Of a stretch of DNA of 64,000 nucleotides, positions 33,603 to 41,625 are shown in pieces. Origin of the DNA: AP-15 sp963747735. GTDB taxonomy: Bacteria; Pseudomonadota; Alphaproteobacteria; ATCC43930; CGMCC-115725. Position numbers and translations under genes: made by a program. Position 1 is the first letter of the stretch, and every line of letters starts with the position of its first letter. The DNA is taken from positions 434,001 through 498,000 of the forward strand of contig CAVVGE010000006.1 of assembly GCA_963747735.1 (NCBI GenBank), in the 5' to 3' direction. Under the pieces are notes generated by a model that saw nothing but the letters and a program-made list of their open reading frames with translations, had not been told where the DNA came from and made no database searches.

Positions 33603-34670
33603 TCAGTTCAGGCGCAGGTCGATGATGTGCTTGGGGTCGGGCTTCAGCTCGCCCTTTTCGACCCGGGCGACGATCTCGGTCAGGACCGCGTTGGTCGGGG
33701 TCGCGATGCCGACCTCCTCGCCCTTCTTCACGATAAAGCCGTTCAGGAACTGGATTTCGGTGCGCCGGCCCTTGAACATGTCCTGCCCGGTCGAGGGGCG
33801 GTGCTCGCCGCCGCCGGGGCGACCGGCTTCGGCCAGCCGATGCTCGTCGATCTCGCGGGTCGCCGCGGCGTCGCCCTCGCCGGCGCGGGCGATCGTCTCC
33901 GGGTCCATATGGCTGACCTCGTCGAAATGATAACCGAGCGCCTGGCCCACCCGGATCGCCTCGCTGCCGAGCCGGGTCGAGAAATGCCGGATCGCATCGT
34001 TCTTGATCATGTCGCGGCTGATCATGCCGGTGCAGGCCGAGAGCCCGTTGCCCATGACGTTGGTGACGAGCTTCGACCAGCGCTCGCCCCACAAATTCTC
34101 GGTCACCATCGCGCTGTCGGAATAAGAGACGAGGCGGCAGACCTCCTTCGCCCGGTCGGTGATCCGGCCATGCACCTCGCCGACGCGGAAGACGGTGTGG
34201 CGCGAGCCCGATTTGCCGGCGGCGCGCCGCACCTCTCCGGGAGCGTGCAATTCGACGGTGATCGAGCTGGCGATCGAGCCGAGCGTCTTGCCCCAGCCGA
34301 CGATGCCGGCGATCGTCTCTTCGTTCATGCAATTCTGCAACGAGACGCAATACCCGGCCGGCGCCAGGTACTGCTTGATCATCATCGTCGCCCAGGCGGT
34401 GTCGTAGGATTTCATGCAGATGAAGGCGATGTCGATCGGCGCTTCCTTCGAAAGCTGCTGCGCCTCGGTCAGGTGCAGCGCGCGCGGGCGCACCGTGAAC
34501 GGCTCGACATCGCGGATATGGGTGATGCGCAGCCCGTCCTTGCGGATCGCTTCGACATTTTCCGGCCACGTGTCGATATAGGTCACGTCCTCGCCGGCCT
34601 GCACCATATGCGCCCCGGCATAGCCGCCGACCGCACCCGCGCCGACGATCGCAATCTTGTTTTTCGCCAT
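33603..34670 (-). CDS. 2-dehydropantoate 2-reductase (ketopantoate reductase) family protein
   Basis: A 355-residue NADP-dependent reductase. The N-terminal dinucleotide loop KIAIVGAGAVGGYAGAHM is followed by the 6-phosphogluconate-dehydrogenase-like C-terminal helical domain with WSKLVTNVMGNGLSACTG. Ketopantoate reductases make pantoate for CoA, but the family also contains enzymes for other 2-keto acids. At 355 residues it is longer than PanE (about 300), so the substrate is open. It is monocistronic, flanked by unrelated genes. Confidence 0.88.
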   Translation of the reverse strand: MAKNKIAIVGAGAVGGYAGAHMVQAGEDVTYIDTWPENVEAIRKDGLRITHIRDVEPFTVRPRALHLTEAQQLSKEAPIDIAFICMKSYDTAWATMMIKQYLAPAGYCVSLQNCMNEETIAGIVGWGKTLGSIASSITVELHAPGEVRRAAGKSGSRHTVFRVGEVHGRITDRAKEVCRLVSYSDSAMVTENLWGERWSKLVTNVMGNGLSACTGMISRDMIKNDAIRHFSTRLGSEAIRVGQALGYHFDEVSHMDPETIARAGEGDAAATREIDEHRLAEAGRPGGGEHRPSTGQDMFKGRRTEIQFLNGFIVKKGEEVGIATPTNAVLTEIVARVEKGELKPDPKHIIDLRLN

Positions 34671-34915
34671 GACCCTTCCTCCGCATCAGATCGGCGGCAC
34701 GGCCGGCCGCACCCTCGCCCCACAATCCTCATACCGGGCAATCCTAGTCCCCAACATCGCCAAAGCGCGAGTCATGGATTGCCGCCGCGGGGCAGCCCCG
34801 GTCTGCACGCGCATCCCTGGCGGTGCGAGGCGATCCGCCCCCCAAGGCAGCACCGAGCTTTTGGCGGCTGTCGCTGGAAGCGAGCTTTTGGTGGCTGTCG
34901 CTGGCCACGCGCAAC
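34671..34915. other. Intergenic gap with a tandem duplication
   Basis: This 245-bp gap holds a near-perfect direct duplication of about 25 bp at roughly 34856-34908: unit GAGCTTTTGGCGGCTGTCGC, second copy with one G/T... C-to-T change (GAGCTTTTGGTGGCTGTCGC). It also has a small GC stem (CGGGGC-A-GCCCCG near 34790). I see no gene here. It is probably the promoter region of the reductase gene plus the trailer of the small membrane-protein gene. Confidence 0.5.
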
Positions 34916-35191
34916 TTAGCGCTTGGGCGGCGCTTGCTTTCTCGGTCGGGCCGGGGGCACGCGCGCTCCGGCGCGGCGTGCCGGCGCGGTTACGCGCTTC
35001 TTCGCCGCCGGACGGGCCGTCCTGGTCGCGCGCCGCCAGTCGATGACCATGCCGATCGGGAGACCGGCGATGGCGAGCGCCATCAGAAAGCTGGCGGGGC
35101 GTTCGAGCCAGCCGATTTCGGCGACGACGACCGTGAGCCCCAATAGGAGGCCGGCGCCGAACGTCAACAGCGCGATTTTGGTCCAGCGCAT
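34916..35191 (-). CDS. Small membrane protein with basic Pro/Ala-rich tail
   Basis: A 91-residue protein from the ATG at 35191. Two hydrophobic helices (about 5-24 and 31-51, TKIALLTFGAGLLLGLTVVV and PASFLMALAIAGLPIGMVI) are followed by a 40-residue tail rich in Arg, Lys, Pro and Ala. A longer frame reaches 35359 but runs into the divergent MaoC gene. No family is recognised. The tail could bind nucleic acid or acidic surfaces, but that is speculation. Confidence 0.6.
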   Translation of the reverse strand: MRWTKIALLTFGAGLLLGLTVVVAEIGWLERPASFLMALAIAGLPIGMVIDWRRATRTARPAAKKRVTAPARRAGARVPPARPRKQAPPKR

Positions 35192-35261
35192 CGGTTGCGG
35201 TCGCCGGAGGGGGCTTCTAATCTGTCGTGCATGGCGCGACCGCCGCAGTGAGGGCAAAAGC

Positions 35262-35720
35262 ATGATCGAGGTCGAACGGCCGGCGGATTTGGTGCAATAT
35301 GTGGGTCGGGAGGTCGGCGTCAGCGACTGGGTTACGATCGACCAGGCGATGATCGACAAGTTCGCCGATGCGACCGGCGACCATCAATGGATTCATGTCG
35401 ATGTCGAGCGCGCCAAACGCGAATTGCCGGGCGGCAAGACGATTGCCCACGGTTATCTGACATTGTCCCTGGTGCCGCGCCTGGCTTCGACCCTGGTGCG
35501 CGTCAAACAGCGTTCGCGCGGCTTGAATTACGGCTCGAACCGGATCCGCTTTACCGGTCAGGTCCCGGCCGGCTCGCGCATCCGGCTGCGGCAAAAGCTG
35601 AAATCGGTCGAGCCGACCGATGGCGGCGGGGTGCGGATCGTCTCGGAGAACACGATCGAGGTCGAGGGCGGCGCACGCCCGGCGCTCGTTGCCGAAACCA
35701 TCAGCATGCAATTCGAATAA
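35262..35720 (+). CDS. MaoC-like hydratase/dehydratase
   Basis: A 152-residue hot-dog-fold protein, of the (R)-specific enoyl-CoA hydratase type. The family site is visible: WVTIDQAMIDKFADATGDHQWIHVDVERA with the Asp-His catalytic pair (ATGDHQWIH), then GKTIAHGYLTLSLVP and LNYGSNRIRFTGQVPAGSRIRLRQKL. These enzymes hydrate trans-2-enoyl-CoA in fatty-acid or polyhydroxyalkanoate metabolism. It stands alone, divergent from the small membrane-protein gene. Confidence 0.92.
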   Translation: MIEVERPADLVQYVGREVGVSDWVTIDQAMIDKFADATGDHQWIHVDVERAKRELPGGKTIAHGYLTLSLVPRLASTLVRVKQRSRGLNYGSNRIRFTGQVPAGSRIRLRQKLKSVEPTDGGGVRIVSENTIEVEGGARPALVAETISMQFE

Positions 35721-35764
35721 CGCCAGTGGGTAGCCGCCGACGGATCGCGCCCGCGTTCCCCGTC

Positions 35765-35784
35765 ATACCGGCGCAGGCCGGTAT
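35765..35784. repeat. Short palindrome of REP type
   Basis: ATACCGGC-GCAG-GCCGGTAT is a perfect 8-bp stem inside CCCCGTCATACCGGC. It closely resembles the dispersed CGTCATTCCGGC...GCCGGAAT elements of many proteobacteria. A second GGCCGGCCGAAGGCCGG-like stem follows near 35832. The 196-bp gap 35721-35916 otherwise holds nothing I can assign. Confidence 0.65.
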
Positions 35785-35916
35785 CTGCGGCAGAAGTGGG
35801 TCCTGGCCGGAGCCTGTCCTCGGGCCGGCCGAAGGCCGGACCCGTGGGCCGGGAAGACGAGAAGGCAGTCAAGCGGCTCGTTCCACGACGACGAGCAAGC
35901 TCGGGAGGATGATCGT

Positions 35917-36954
35917 ATGACCAGCAACCAGGCATCGTATATCTATTTGGGATTGGCCGGTGAAACCGGGCCGGGCCGGCCGGTCAATTCCGGCCTCTTC
36001 CGGTTCACCGACGGCAGCGGCGAATGGGAGCGCATCGAAGAGGGCCTACCCGAGGCACCGGCGGTGCGCGCCTTGGCGGTGCACCCGCAGAAGCCCGAGA
36101 TCCTTTACGCCGGGACCCAGAACGGCCCGTACCGCAGCGGCGACCGCGGCGCGCATTGGGAGAAGGTGCCGGTGCCCGACCATGGGCTCCCGACCTGGTC
36201 GGTGCTGTTCCATCCGCACGACCCGGACACGATCCTCGTCGGCTACGAGAACTGCGAAATTTATCGCAGCGACGATGCCGGCGAGCGCTGGACAAAGCTG
36301 CCGGTCAGCGTGCGTTTTCCCGAGATCACCACCGCGCCCGGGGCCAATCCGGCCAAGCGCATCCTGATGCTCGACGCCAGCGCCAGCCAGCCCGATCACC
36401 TCTATGGTGCCATCGAGGTCGGCGGGACGATCCGCTCGACCGATGGCGGCGAGCACTGGGAGAATTTGAGCCACGGCCAATACGTCAACGACGACATGGT
36501 CGATATGCACGGCGTGCTGGCCAGCCGCTGGCGGCCGGGGATCGTCTTCGGCATCGCCCGCGCCGGCATGTTCCGCAGCGATGACGGCGGCGACCACTGG
36601 CAGCACGTGCCGTTGGAGCCGCTCAACCCAAAGGGTCACATCTACTGTCGCGACATCCGCGAGGTGCCGGGCAACCCGCGGCATCTATGGGTGGCGGCCG
36701 GCGCCGGCTTTCAAAGCGACAAGGGGACGCTGCTGCACAGCCGCGACGGCGGCGACAGCTGGGCGCGGGTCGATATCGGCGCCCCGGTGCCGCACACGAT
36801 GTTCAAAATCGCCTTTGACGACCGCCGGCCGAAGATAATGTCGGCGGCCACCAACGGTGGCGAAGTCTACAACAGCACCGATGGCGGCGAGAGCTGGGCG
36901 GCACTCCCGTCCCCGCCCGGCGGCAGCCAGATTTACGCGCTCGCCCGCGGCTGA
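35917..36954 (+). CDS. Asp-box/BNR-repeat beta-propeller protein
   Basis: A 345-residue protein with at least six Asp-box hairpins of the S-x-D-x-G-x-x-W type: SGDRGAHW, SDDAGERW, STDGGEHW, SDDGGDHW, SRDGGDSW and STDGGESW, evenly spaced at 45-60 residues. This predicts a beta-propeller of the sialidase/Vps10/photosystem-II-assembly Ycf48 class. No signal peptide is seen. It lacks the catalytic Arg triad of sialidases as far as I can tell, so an enzymatic role is doubtful. It precedes an acyl-CoA dehydrogenase gene by 33 bp. Confidence 0.85.
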   Translation: MTSNQASYIYLGLAGETGPGRPVNSGLFRFTDGSGEWERIEEGLPEAPAVRALAVHPQKPEILYAGTQNGPYRSGDRGAHWEKVPVPDHGLPTWSVLFHPHDPDTILVGYENCEIYRSDDAGERWTKLPVSVRFPEITTAPGANPAKRILMLDASASQPDHLYGAIEVGGTIRSTDGGEHWENLSHGQYVNDDMVDMHGVLASRWRPGIVFGIARAGMFRSDDGGDHWQHVPLEPLNPKGHIYCRDIREVPGNPRHLWVAAGAGFQSDKGTLLHSRDGGDSWARVDIGAPVPHTMFKIAFDDRRPKIMSAATNGGEVYNSTDGGESWAALPSPPGGSQIYALARG

Positions 36955-36987
36955 GCCCTGCGGTCGCGGTCGGCCGGGGCAGCGTGC

Positions 36988-38220
36988 GTGGATTTTCGGC
37001 TGAGCGAGGAAGAAAAGCGGCTGCAAGACCGCGCCCGGGCGCTCGCCGCCGATTTTGCCGCCCGCTCGGCCGAGCACGACCGCGACGCCAGCCATCCGAC
37101 CGAGAACTACGCGCGGCTGCGAGCCGAAGGGTTCTACGGGCTCAACATTCCGGCTGAGCTGGGCGGCGGCGGGGTCGGGCTCCTCGGCCACACCCTCGCC
37201 TTCGAGGCGCTCGCCGAGGGTTGTCCGGCGACGGCGCTCGCCTTCAACATGCACGCCTCGGTCGTGATGCCGCTGATGGACAGCGCCGAGGTCCCGCACG
37301 AAACCAAATGCCGCGTCGCCGATCTCGTGGTGCGTCAGGGCAAGCTGATCGCCGGCAATTTCTCCGAGCCTGGAACGACCTCGCTGATCGGCGCCCGGCC
37401 GATCGCCGCGCGGGCCAGGCGCGCCGATGGCGGCTGGCGCATCACCGGGCGCAAGATGTTCGCCTCGATGCTCGAAGCCGCCGACTGCTGCCTGGTGCTG
37501 GCCTATCCCGAGGGTGCGACAGCCCCTTTCGCCGGTGTCATGCTGCTGGTGCCGCGCCATGCCGAGGGGCGCCGGGTCGAGGCCAATTGGGACACGCTCG
37601 GCATGCGGGCGACGCGCAGCGATGCGCTCGTCCTCGACGAATGCTGGCTCCCCGAAAGCGCCGCCGTCTTTCAATCCGACGACATTCGGCCGTTTCGCCA
37701 TGCTCATCTGAACTGGTTCTGGGGCTCCTATACCGCGGTCTATCTCGGCGTCGCCGCGGCGGCCTATCGCGAAGCGGTGCAGGCGATGAAAGCGCGCCGG
37801 CCGGCCGGCTATGCGCAGCCGCTCGCCTACCAGCCCGATGTCCGCCGTCATGTGGCGCAGATGAGCGCCGATCTCGAAGCCGCCCGGCTCATCGCCTATC
37901 ACGCCGCCTGGCTCAGCGACAGCGAGGGGCCGACGCCGCGAGCCACGGCTGCCCTCTATCGCGCCAAATATGTCGTCGGCGAGGCCGTGACGCGGATCAC
38001 CCGCACCGCGCTGACCTTGGCCGGGGCGCACGGCATCTTCAAGAGCTCGCGGCTCGAGCAGCTGTTCCGCGACGGTGCGATTGCCCCGGTGCAGCCGCCG
38101 CAGCCGGATTTCTGCCTCTTGAACATGGCGATCCACGAGCTCGGCCTCGATCCGGACGAAATCCTGCCGCCGCTCAAGCCCGACACTCTCTCCGACACGC
38201 CGCACCGGACGTCGTTTTGA
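36988..38220 (+). CDS. Acyl-CoA dehydrogenase family protein
   Basis: A 410-residue FAD-dependent dehydrogenase starting MDFRLSEEEKRLQDRARALAADFAARSAEHD from a GTG. The N-terminal helical domain is followed by GNFSEPGTTSLIG and the middle beta-domain WRITGRKMFASMLEAADCCLVLA. The C-terminal four-helix domain has ADLEAARLIAYHAAWL and ends QPDFCLLNMAIHELGLD. The substrate chain length is not apparent. It probably acts in acyl-CoA oxidation; it may be co-transcribed with the propeller protein. Confidence 0.9.
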   Translation: MDFRLSEEEKRLQDRARALAADFAARSAEHDRDASHPTENYARLRAEGFYGLNIPAELGGGGVGLLGHTLAFEALAEGCPATALAFNMHASVVMPLMDSAEVPHETKCRVADLVVRQGKLIAGNFSEPGTTSLIGARPIAARARRADGGWRITGRKMFASMLEAADCCLVLAYPEGATAPFAGVMLLVPRHAEGRRVEANWDTLGMRATRSDALVLDECWLPESAAVFQSDDIRPFRHAHLNWFWGSYTAVYLGVAAAAYREAVQAMKARRPAGYAQPLAYQPDVRRHVAQMSADLEAARLIAYHAAWLSDSEGPTPRATAALYRAKYVVGEAVTRITRTALTLAGAHGIFKSSRLEQLFRDGAIAPVQPPQPDFCLLNMAIHELGLDPDEILPPLKPDTLSDTPHRTSF

Positions 38221-38240
38221 CCCTTCCTCACGCATTGCAA

Positions 38241-38274
38241 GAACCGCCGGTGGCGGAAGAACCGCCGGCGGCGG
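38241..38274. terminator. Tandem GC hairpins between convergent genes
   Basis: Two adjacent stems, CCGCC-GGT-GGCGG (38244-38256) and CCGCC-GGC-GGCGG (38262-38274), lie in the 100-bp gap where the dehydrogenase and phosphatase genes converge. No T-run follows. A stop or mRNA-end stabiliser is plausible. Confidence 0.4.
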
Positions 38275-38321
38275 TGGTGCCGGAGCGGCAACGGGCAAGG
38301 AGGGCCGGCCGTTCCGGGGGC

Positions 38322-38933
38322 CTATTCGATCTCGTTTTCCGCAGCCGGAACGAGGCGGTCGAGCACCGGCTCGTAATGCAGGATATAAAGCACCGTGTTG
38401 CTGGTCTTGACCGGCAGGCTGCCGGGCGGCAGCGCGTGCTTCATCAGCTGGCGCACCATGGCGCCATGGGTCGAGACGCCGATGCGACGGTGGCGATGGG
38501 CTGTGGCGAAACGGCGCAACGCGGCGAGCGCGCGGGTCCGGGTGGCGAGGCCGGTCTCGCCGCCGGGGAACGCCACATCCTCCTCGGCGAACCAGCGCTC
38601 GGTCAATTCGGCGCCAAAACGCGCCTTGGCCTCGGCCCACAACAGGCCCTCGGCCTCGCCGACATTGGTTTCGCGCAGCCCCGGATCGATAATCAGCGGC
38701 ACACAGGCGGCCTCGGCCACCATCCGCCCGGTGTGGAGCGCGCGCGCCAGATCGCTCGACAGCACGGCGTCGAGACGGTGCGCGAGCAGCCGTTGGCTGA
38801 GCGCCCGCGCTTGGGCAAAACCGCTCTCGTTCAGCGGCACGTCGATATGTCCTTGCAGCCTGCCCGCGCGGTTCCAGTCGGTTTCACCATGCCGGAACAC
38901 GAACAGAAGGCGCCGGTCGCGATCCAAATCCAT
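38322..38933 (-). CDS. Histidine phosphatase (phosphoglycerate-mutase-like)
   Basis: A 203-residue cytoplasmic phosphatase. The catalytic FRHGETDWN with the phospho-histidine is near residue 13, NESGFAQARALSQRL and SSDLARALHTG follow, and the second catalytic His is in VSTHGAMVRQLM. The ATG at 38933 has a strong GGGGGAAG ribosome site, so the 16-residue longer frame is not needed. Members include alpha-ribazole phosphatase (CobC) and broad phosphatases. Since the genome makes cobalamin, a CobC role is possible, but the gene is over 4 kb from the cluster and nothing specific supports it. Confidence 0.88.
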   Translation of the reverse strand: MDLDRDRRLLFVFRHGETDWNRAGRLQGHIDVPLNESGFAQARALSQRLLAHRLDAVLSSDLARALHTGRMVAEAACVPLIIDPGLRETNVGEAEGLLWAEAKARFGAELTERWFAEEDVAFPGGETGLATRTRALAALRRFATAHRHRRIGVSTHGAMVRQLMKHALPPGSLPVKTSNTVLYILHYEPVLDRLVPAAENEIE

Positions 38934-39093
38934 AAATCTTCCCCCAAAGCTGCAATGTTCTCGCATCCGCTCGCCACGCATTCACCATCAATTTTATAGC
39001 GTCCTTTAACAAACAGTGTTCTATAAGCGCCGCAGATTGCCCCCGCATGGGCACGATCATGGCCGCGGCTCGACGGCTCCGGCTGAAAGGGAC

Positions 39094-40539
39094 ATGGCAG
39101 ACACCGGCTCGTTTAAACGGAGCGTGATGAGCGCGGTCGGCTGGGCGACCGCGACCCGGCTCGTGGGACAGCTCGTCAACTGGGCAATGACGCTTGCCAC
39201 CATCCGCTTTCTGCGACCGCAGGATTACGGGCTGATGGCGGTGACGATGGCGATCACCGGGTTTCTCCAGTCGATGAGCTATGTCGGCTTTGCCGACGCC
39301 ATTGTGCAAACTCGCCGCCTCGGCGAGGATGATCTGCGCAGCGTCTTCGGCCTCATTCTGCTGATCAACGCGGCCGGTCTCGTATTGTTGTGCGCGCTCG
39401 CCTATCCGGCGGCCTGGTTCTACGGCGAGCCGCGGCTGGCGGCGCTGTTGCTGGCCGCCAGCCTGGTCTTTGTGGCGATCGCGCTGCAGGCGGTGCCGCG
39501 GGCGTTGCTCGAAAAAAAGCTCGATTTGAAGACGGTGACGCGGATCGACCTCGTCTCCAGCATCGTCGGCGGCATGCTGGTGCTTCTCCTCGCCTGGGCC
39601 GGCGCCGGCGTCTGGTCGCTGCTGGCGGGGATGCTGTTTCGCGGCTTCTTGCAGGCCGTCGGTTTTGGGGTCGCCGCGCCGTACTTCCGGCGCCCGCGCT
39701 TCACGCTGCAAAACCTTTCCGGGATCCTGCGCTTCGGCGGTTTGCGCACGGCGGAAAATTTGTGCTTCGCGCTCTACAGCAACGCCGATGTGTTCATCAT
39801 CGGCAAGCTGCTCGGTGCCGACATTCTCGGCATCTATTCGGTTGCCCGGACGGTCGCTGCCTTGCCGGTCGAAAAGCTCGCCAGCGTGGTCAAGCCGATC
39901 GCCTTCCCGGCCTTCGCCCAGGTGCAGGACGACCGGCCGGAATCGCTGCGCTATCTGCAAAAGGCGATGCGGCTTCTCGGCTTTTTGTGCTTCCCGGTGT
40001 TCTTCGGCATGGCCGCGACCGCGCCGCACATCGTCGCCATCGTGCTCGGGCCGAAATGGACGCAGGCGACGCTGCCGCTGGCGATCCTGGCGATCGCCAT
40101 GGCGCTGCGGCCGATCGGCATCCTGATCCCATCATTTCTGATCGGGATCGGCGAGATCCGGGCGAGCTTCAAGAATTCGCTGTTTGCGACGATCCTGTTT
40201 CCGGTGGCGTTCGCGCTCGGCAGCCGGTGGGGCTTGATCGGCGTCTGCGCCGCCTGGCTCGTCGCCTATCCGCTCCAGCTCTTGGTCCTGCTTCGCCGGG
40301 TCGCGATCGTCTCGAAGGTGGCGATCTTCGATCTCGTAGCACCGCTGCTGCCGCCATTGGCCGGGTCGCTGATCATGTACGCCGCGGTGCGCGCCATCGG
40401 CGCCGCATTGCCAGCGGGCGCGGGCGCCTGGAACGCTCTCCTCTGGCTGGTCGCGAGCGGTGTGCTGGTCTATCTCGGCTATACGATGCTGTTCCTGCGC
40501 CCGCTGATGGTCGAGATCGCCGGCCTCGTTCGGCGGTAG
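39094..40539 (+). CDS. Wzx-like polysaccharide flippase
   Basis: A 481-residue integral membrane protein with about 12-14 helices, of the oligosaccharide flippase/lipopolysaccharide biosynthesis family (MOP superfamily). It starts MADTGSFKRSVMSAVGWATATRLVGQLVNW after AAAGGGAC. Family features are FLRPQDYGLMAVTMAITGFL, FVQTRRL-like IVQTRRLGEDDLRS and FALYSNADVFIIGKLLGADILGIYSVAR. Such proteins move lipid-linked glycans across the inner membrane. Next to it lie glycosyltransferase debris, a methyltransferase and a DegT aminotransferase, so it marks a small surface-glycan patch. Confidence 0.9.
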   Translation: MADTGSFKRSVMSAVGWATATRLVGQLVNWAMTLATIRFLRPQDYGLMAVTMAITGFLQSMSYVGFADAIVQTRRLGEDDLRSVFGLILLINAAGLVLLCALAYPAAWFYGEPRLAALLLAASLVFVAIALQAVPRALLEKKLDLKTVTRIDLVSSIVGGMLVLLLAWAGAGVWSLLAGMLFRGFLQAVGFGVAAPYFRRPRFTLQNLSGILRFGGLRTAENLCFALYSNADVFIIGKLLGADILGIYSVARTVAALPVEKLASVVKPIAFPAFAQVQDDRPESLRYLQKAMRLLGFLCFPVFFGMAATAPHIVAIVLGPKWTQATLPLAILAIAMALRPIGILIPSFLIGIGEIRASFKNSLFATILFPVAFALGSRWGLIGVCAAWLVAYPLQLLVLLRRVAIVSKVAIFDLVAPLLPPLAGSLIMYAAVRAIGAALPAGAGAWNALLWLVASGVLVYLGYTMLFLRPLMVEIAGLVRR

Positions 40540-40577
40540 GCCCGATCGGACGCCAGACCAGACGCTCGCGCGCAGTT

Positions 40578-40697
40578 TTGAGAATCCCGACGGCTGATTG
40601 CCGCCGGGTGCTCGTCTGTCCCGGCGATACGATCCCGTTCGTGCGGCCGGTGGCCGCCGAATTGGCGGCACGTCAGCCGATCTTGCTGTTCGGTCCC
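40578..40697 (+). pseudogene. N-terminal fragment of a lost gene, possibly a glycosyltransferase
   Basis: From a TTG at 40578 the frame reads LRIPTADCRRVLVCPGDTIPFVRPVAAELAARQ in two parts resembling the first strand-helix of a GT-B enzyme (VLVCPGD, PVAAELAARQPILLFGPSA). Protein-like translation stops making sense where the convergent methyltransferase gene ends at 40698. I take it as the stump of a gene cut by rearrangement. The call rests on composition and position only. Confidence 0.4.
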
Positions 40698-41369
40698 TCA
40701 GCGTCTCCGCCCGACAAAAACGAACCAGCCGCCATACCAGGAAAAGCGGTTGATGCCGAGTATCCCCAACAGCCGCTTCGGCTGGTTGCGCGCCCATCTG
40801 ACCCGCCGAAAGTATTCGGAAGGGGTCAGATTGGCCCGCGCTGATTTAGGAATCCGCTCGATCAGCTGAATCTCGAGGAGCTCGCCGTAACGCGCGGCCA
40901 CCTCCCTTTCCGAGCGGAAAAACCGAACGTGGCTTTCATAATCGAAATTGGGGACGGAGCAGATGCACAAGCTGCCCGCCTTCCAGCGCTCGATGGCGGC
41001 GAGGTCGTGCTCAACATGTTCGAGGACCTCGCAACAAACGAGACCGTCATAGAAAGCCGCGTATGCCCGCGCATCCGTCGCATCGGCAACAAAAAAATCT
41101 CCCGTCGGGTTTCGCCGCCGGGCCTTCTCTATCGCCGCCGGACTGATGTCGAACCCGTGGTGTTGCACGCCTGCGGCGAGCAGCATCTCGGCGAGGACAC
41201 CGCTGCCGCAGCCGACCTCGATCACCGAGCCGAGCCGCTCCTGCCGCACCAGCTGAATGACCTTGGAAAACAGTGGGTAATAGGGGCTGGATCGTGGCCG
41301 CTCGAAGGTCCGGTCATCGGTCATATACATGTTATCGTAATAATCACCGCCCAATTGACGCGCTATCAT
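40698..41369 (-). CDS. Class I SAM-dependent methyltransferase
   Basis: A 223-residue methyltransferase. Motif I VIEVGCGSGVLAEMLLAAG, motif II GFDISPAAIEKARRRNP, and the later CCEVLEHVEHD and SVPNFDYESHVRFF match the UbiG/glycan-associated methyltransferase group. The ATG at 41369 is preceded by GAGGAGG, a near-perfect ribosome site, so the longer frame to 41615 is rejected. It faces away from the DegT aminotransferase and probably modifies a sugar or glycan intermediate. Confidence 0.88.
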   Translation of the reverse strand: MIARQLGGDYYDNMYMTDDRTFERPRSSPYYPLFSKVIQLVRQERLGSVIEVGCGSGVLAEMLLAAGVQHHGFDISPAAIEKARRRNPTGDFFVADATDARAYAAFYDGLVCCEVLEHVEHDLAAIERWKAGSLCICSVPNFDYESHVRFFRSEREVAARYGELLEIQLIERIPKSARANLTPSEYFRRVRWARNQPKRLLGILGINRFSWYGGWFVFVGRRR

Positions 41370-41625
41370 CGCCTCCTCGTTTTGGTAAATAATCGTAAAC
41401 CGCTCGGATCGAGCCGAACATACGGCAAAACCGGCCTTCCGTCCATTGCAATAGCGGGTGCCGTCCGACGTGCGGCGGTGGCGACCCGCTGAATTGAACA
41501 AGAACCGGCGTGGTGCGCGCACGATCCTTGCAACAAATGGCCAGCCGTGCAATGCTCGCGACATCCAATGGGCGCAGCCGCAAGGTTTAAGGGGCGGCAC
41601 GCCGAGGCACTTCACGGAATACCGA
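41370..41625. promoter_or_regulatory. Divergent promoter gap
   Basis: This 256-bp gap separates divergently transcribed methyltransferase and aminotransferase genes. An AT-rich part (41378-41400, TTTGGTAAATAATCG) stands out in the otherwise GC-rich DNA and may include promoter elements. No operator is recognisable. Confidence 0.4.

Noticed and set aside
36685..38640. 651-codon minus-strand frame opposite the acyl-CoA dehydrogenase
   Set aside because: The dehydrogenase has complete family motifs; this frame also runs through the phosphatase gene in another reading frame.
38322..38933. Alpha-ribazole phosphatase cobC
   Set aside because: The protein fits the general histidine phosphatase family; it is over 4 kb from the cobalamin genes and lies in an unrelated setting, so the specific name is not supported.
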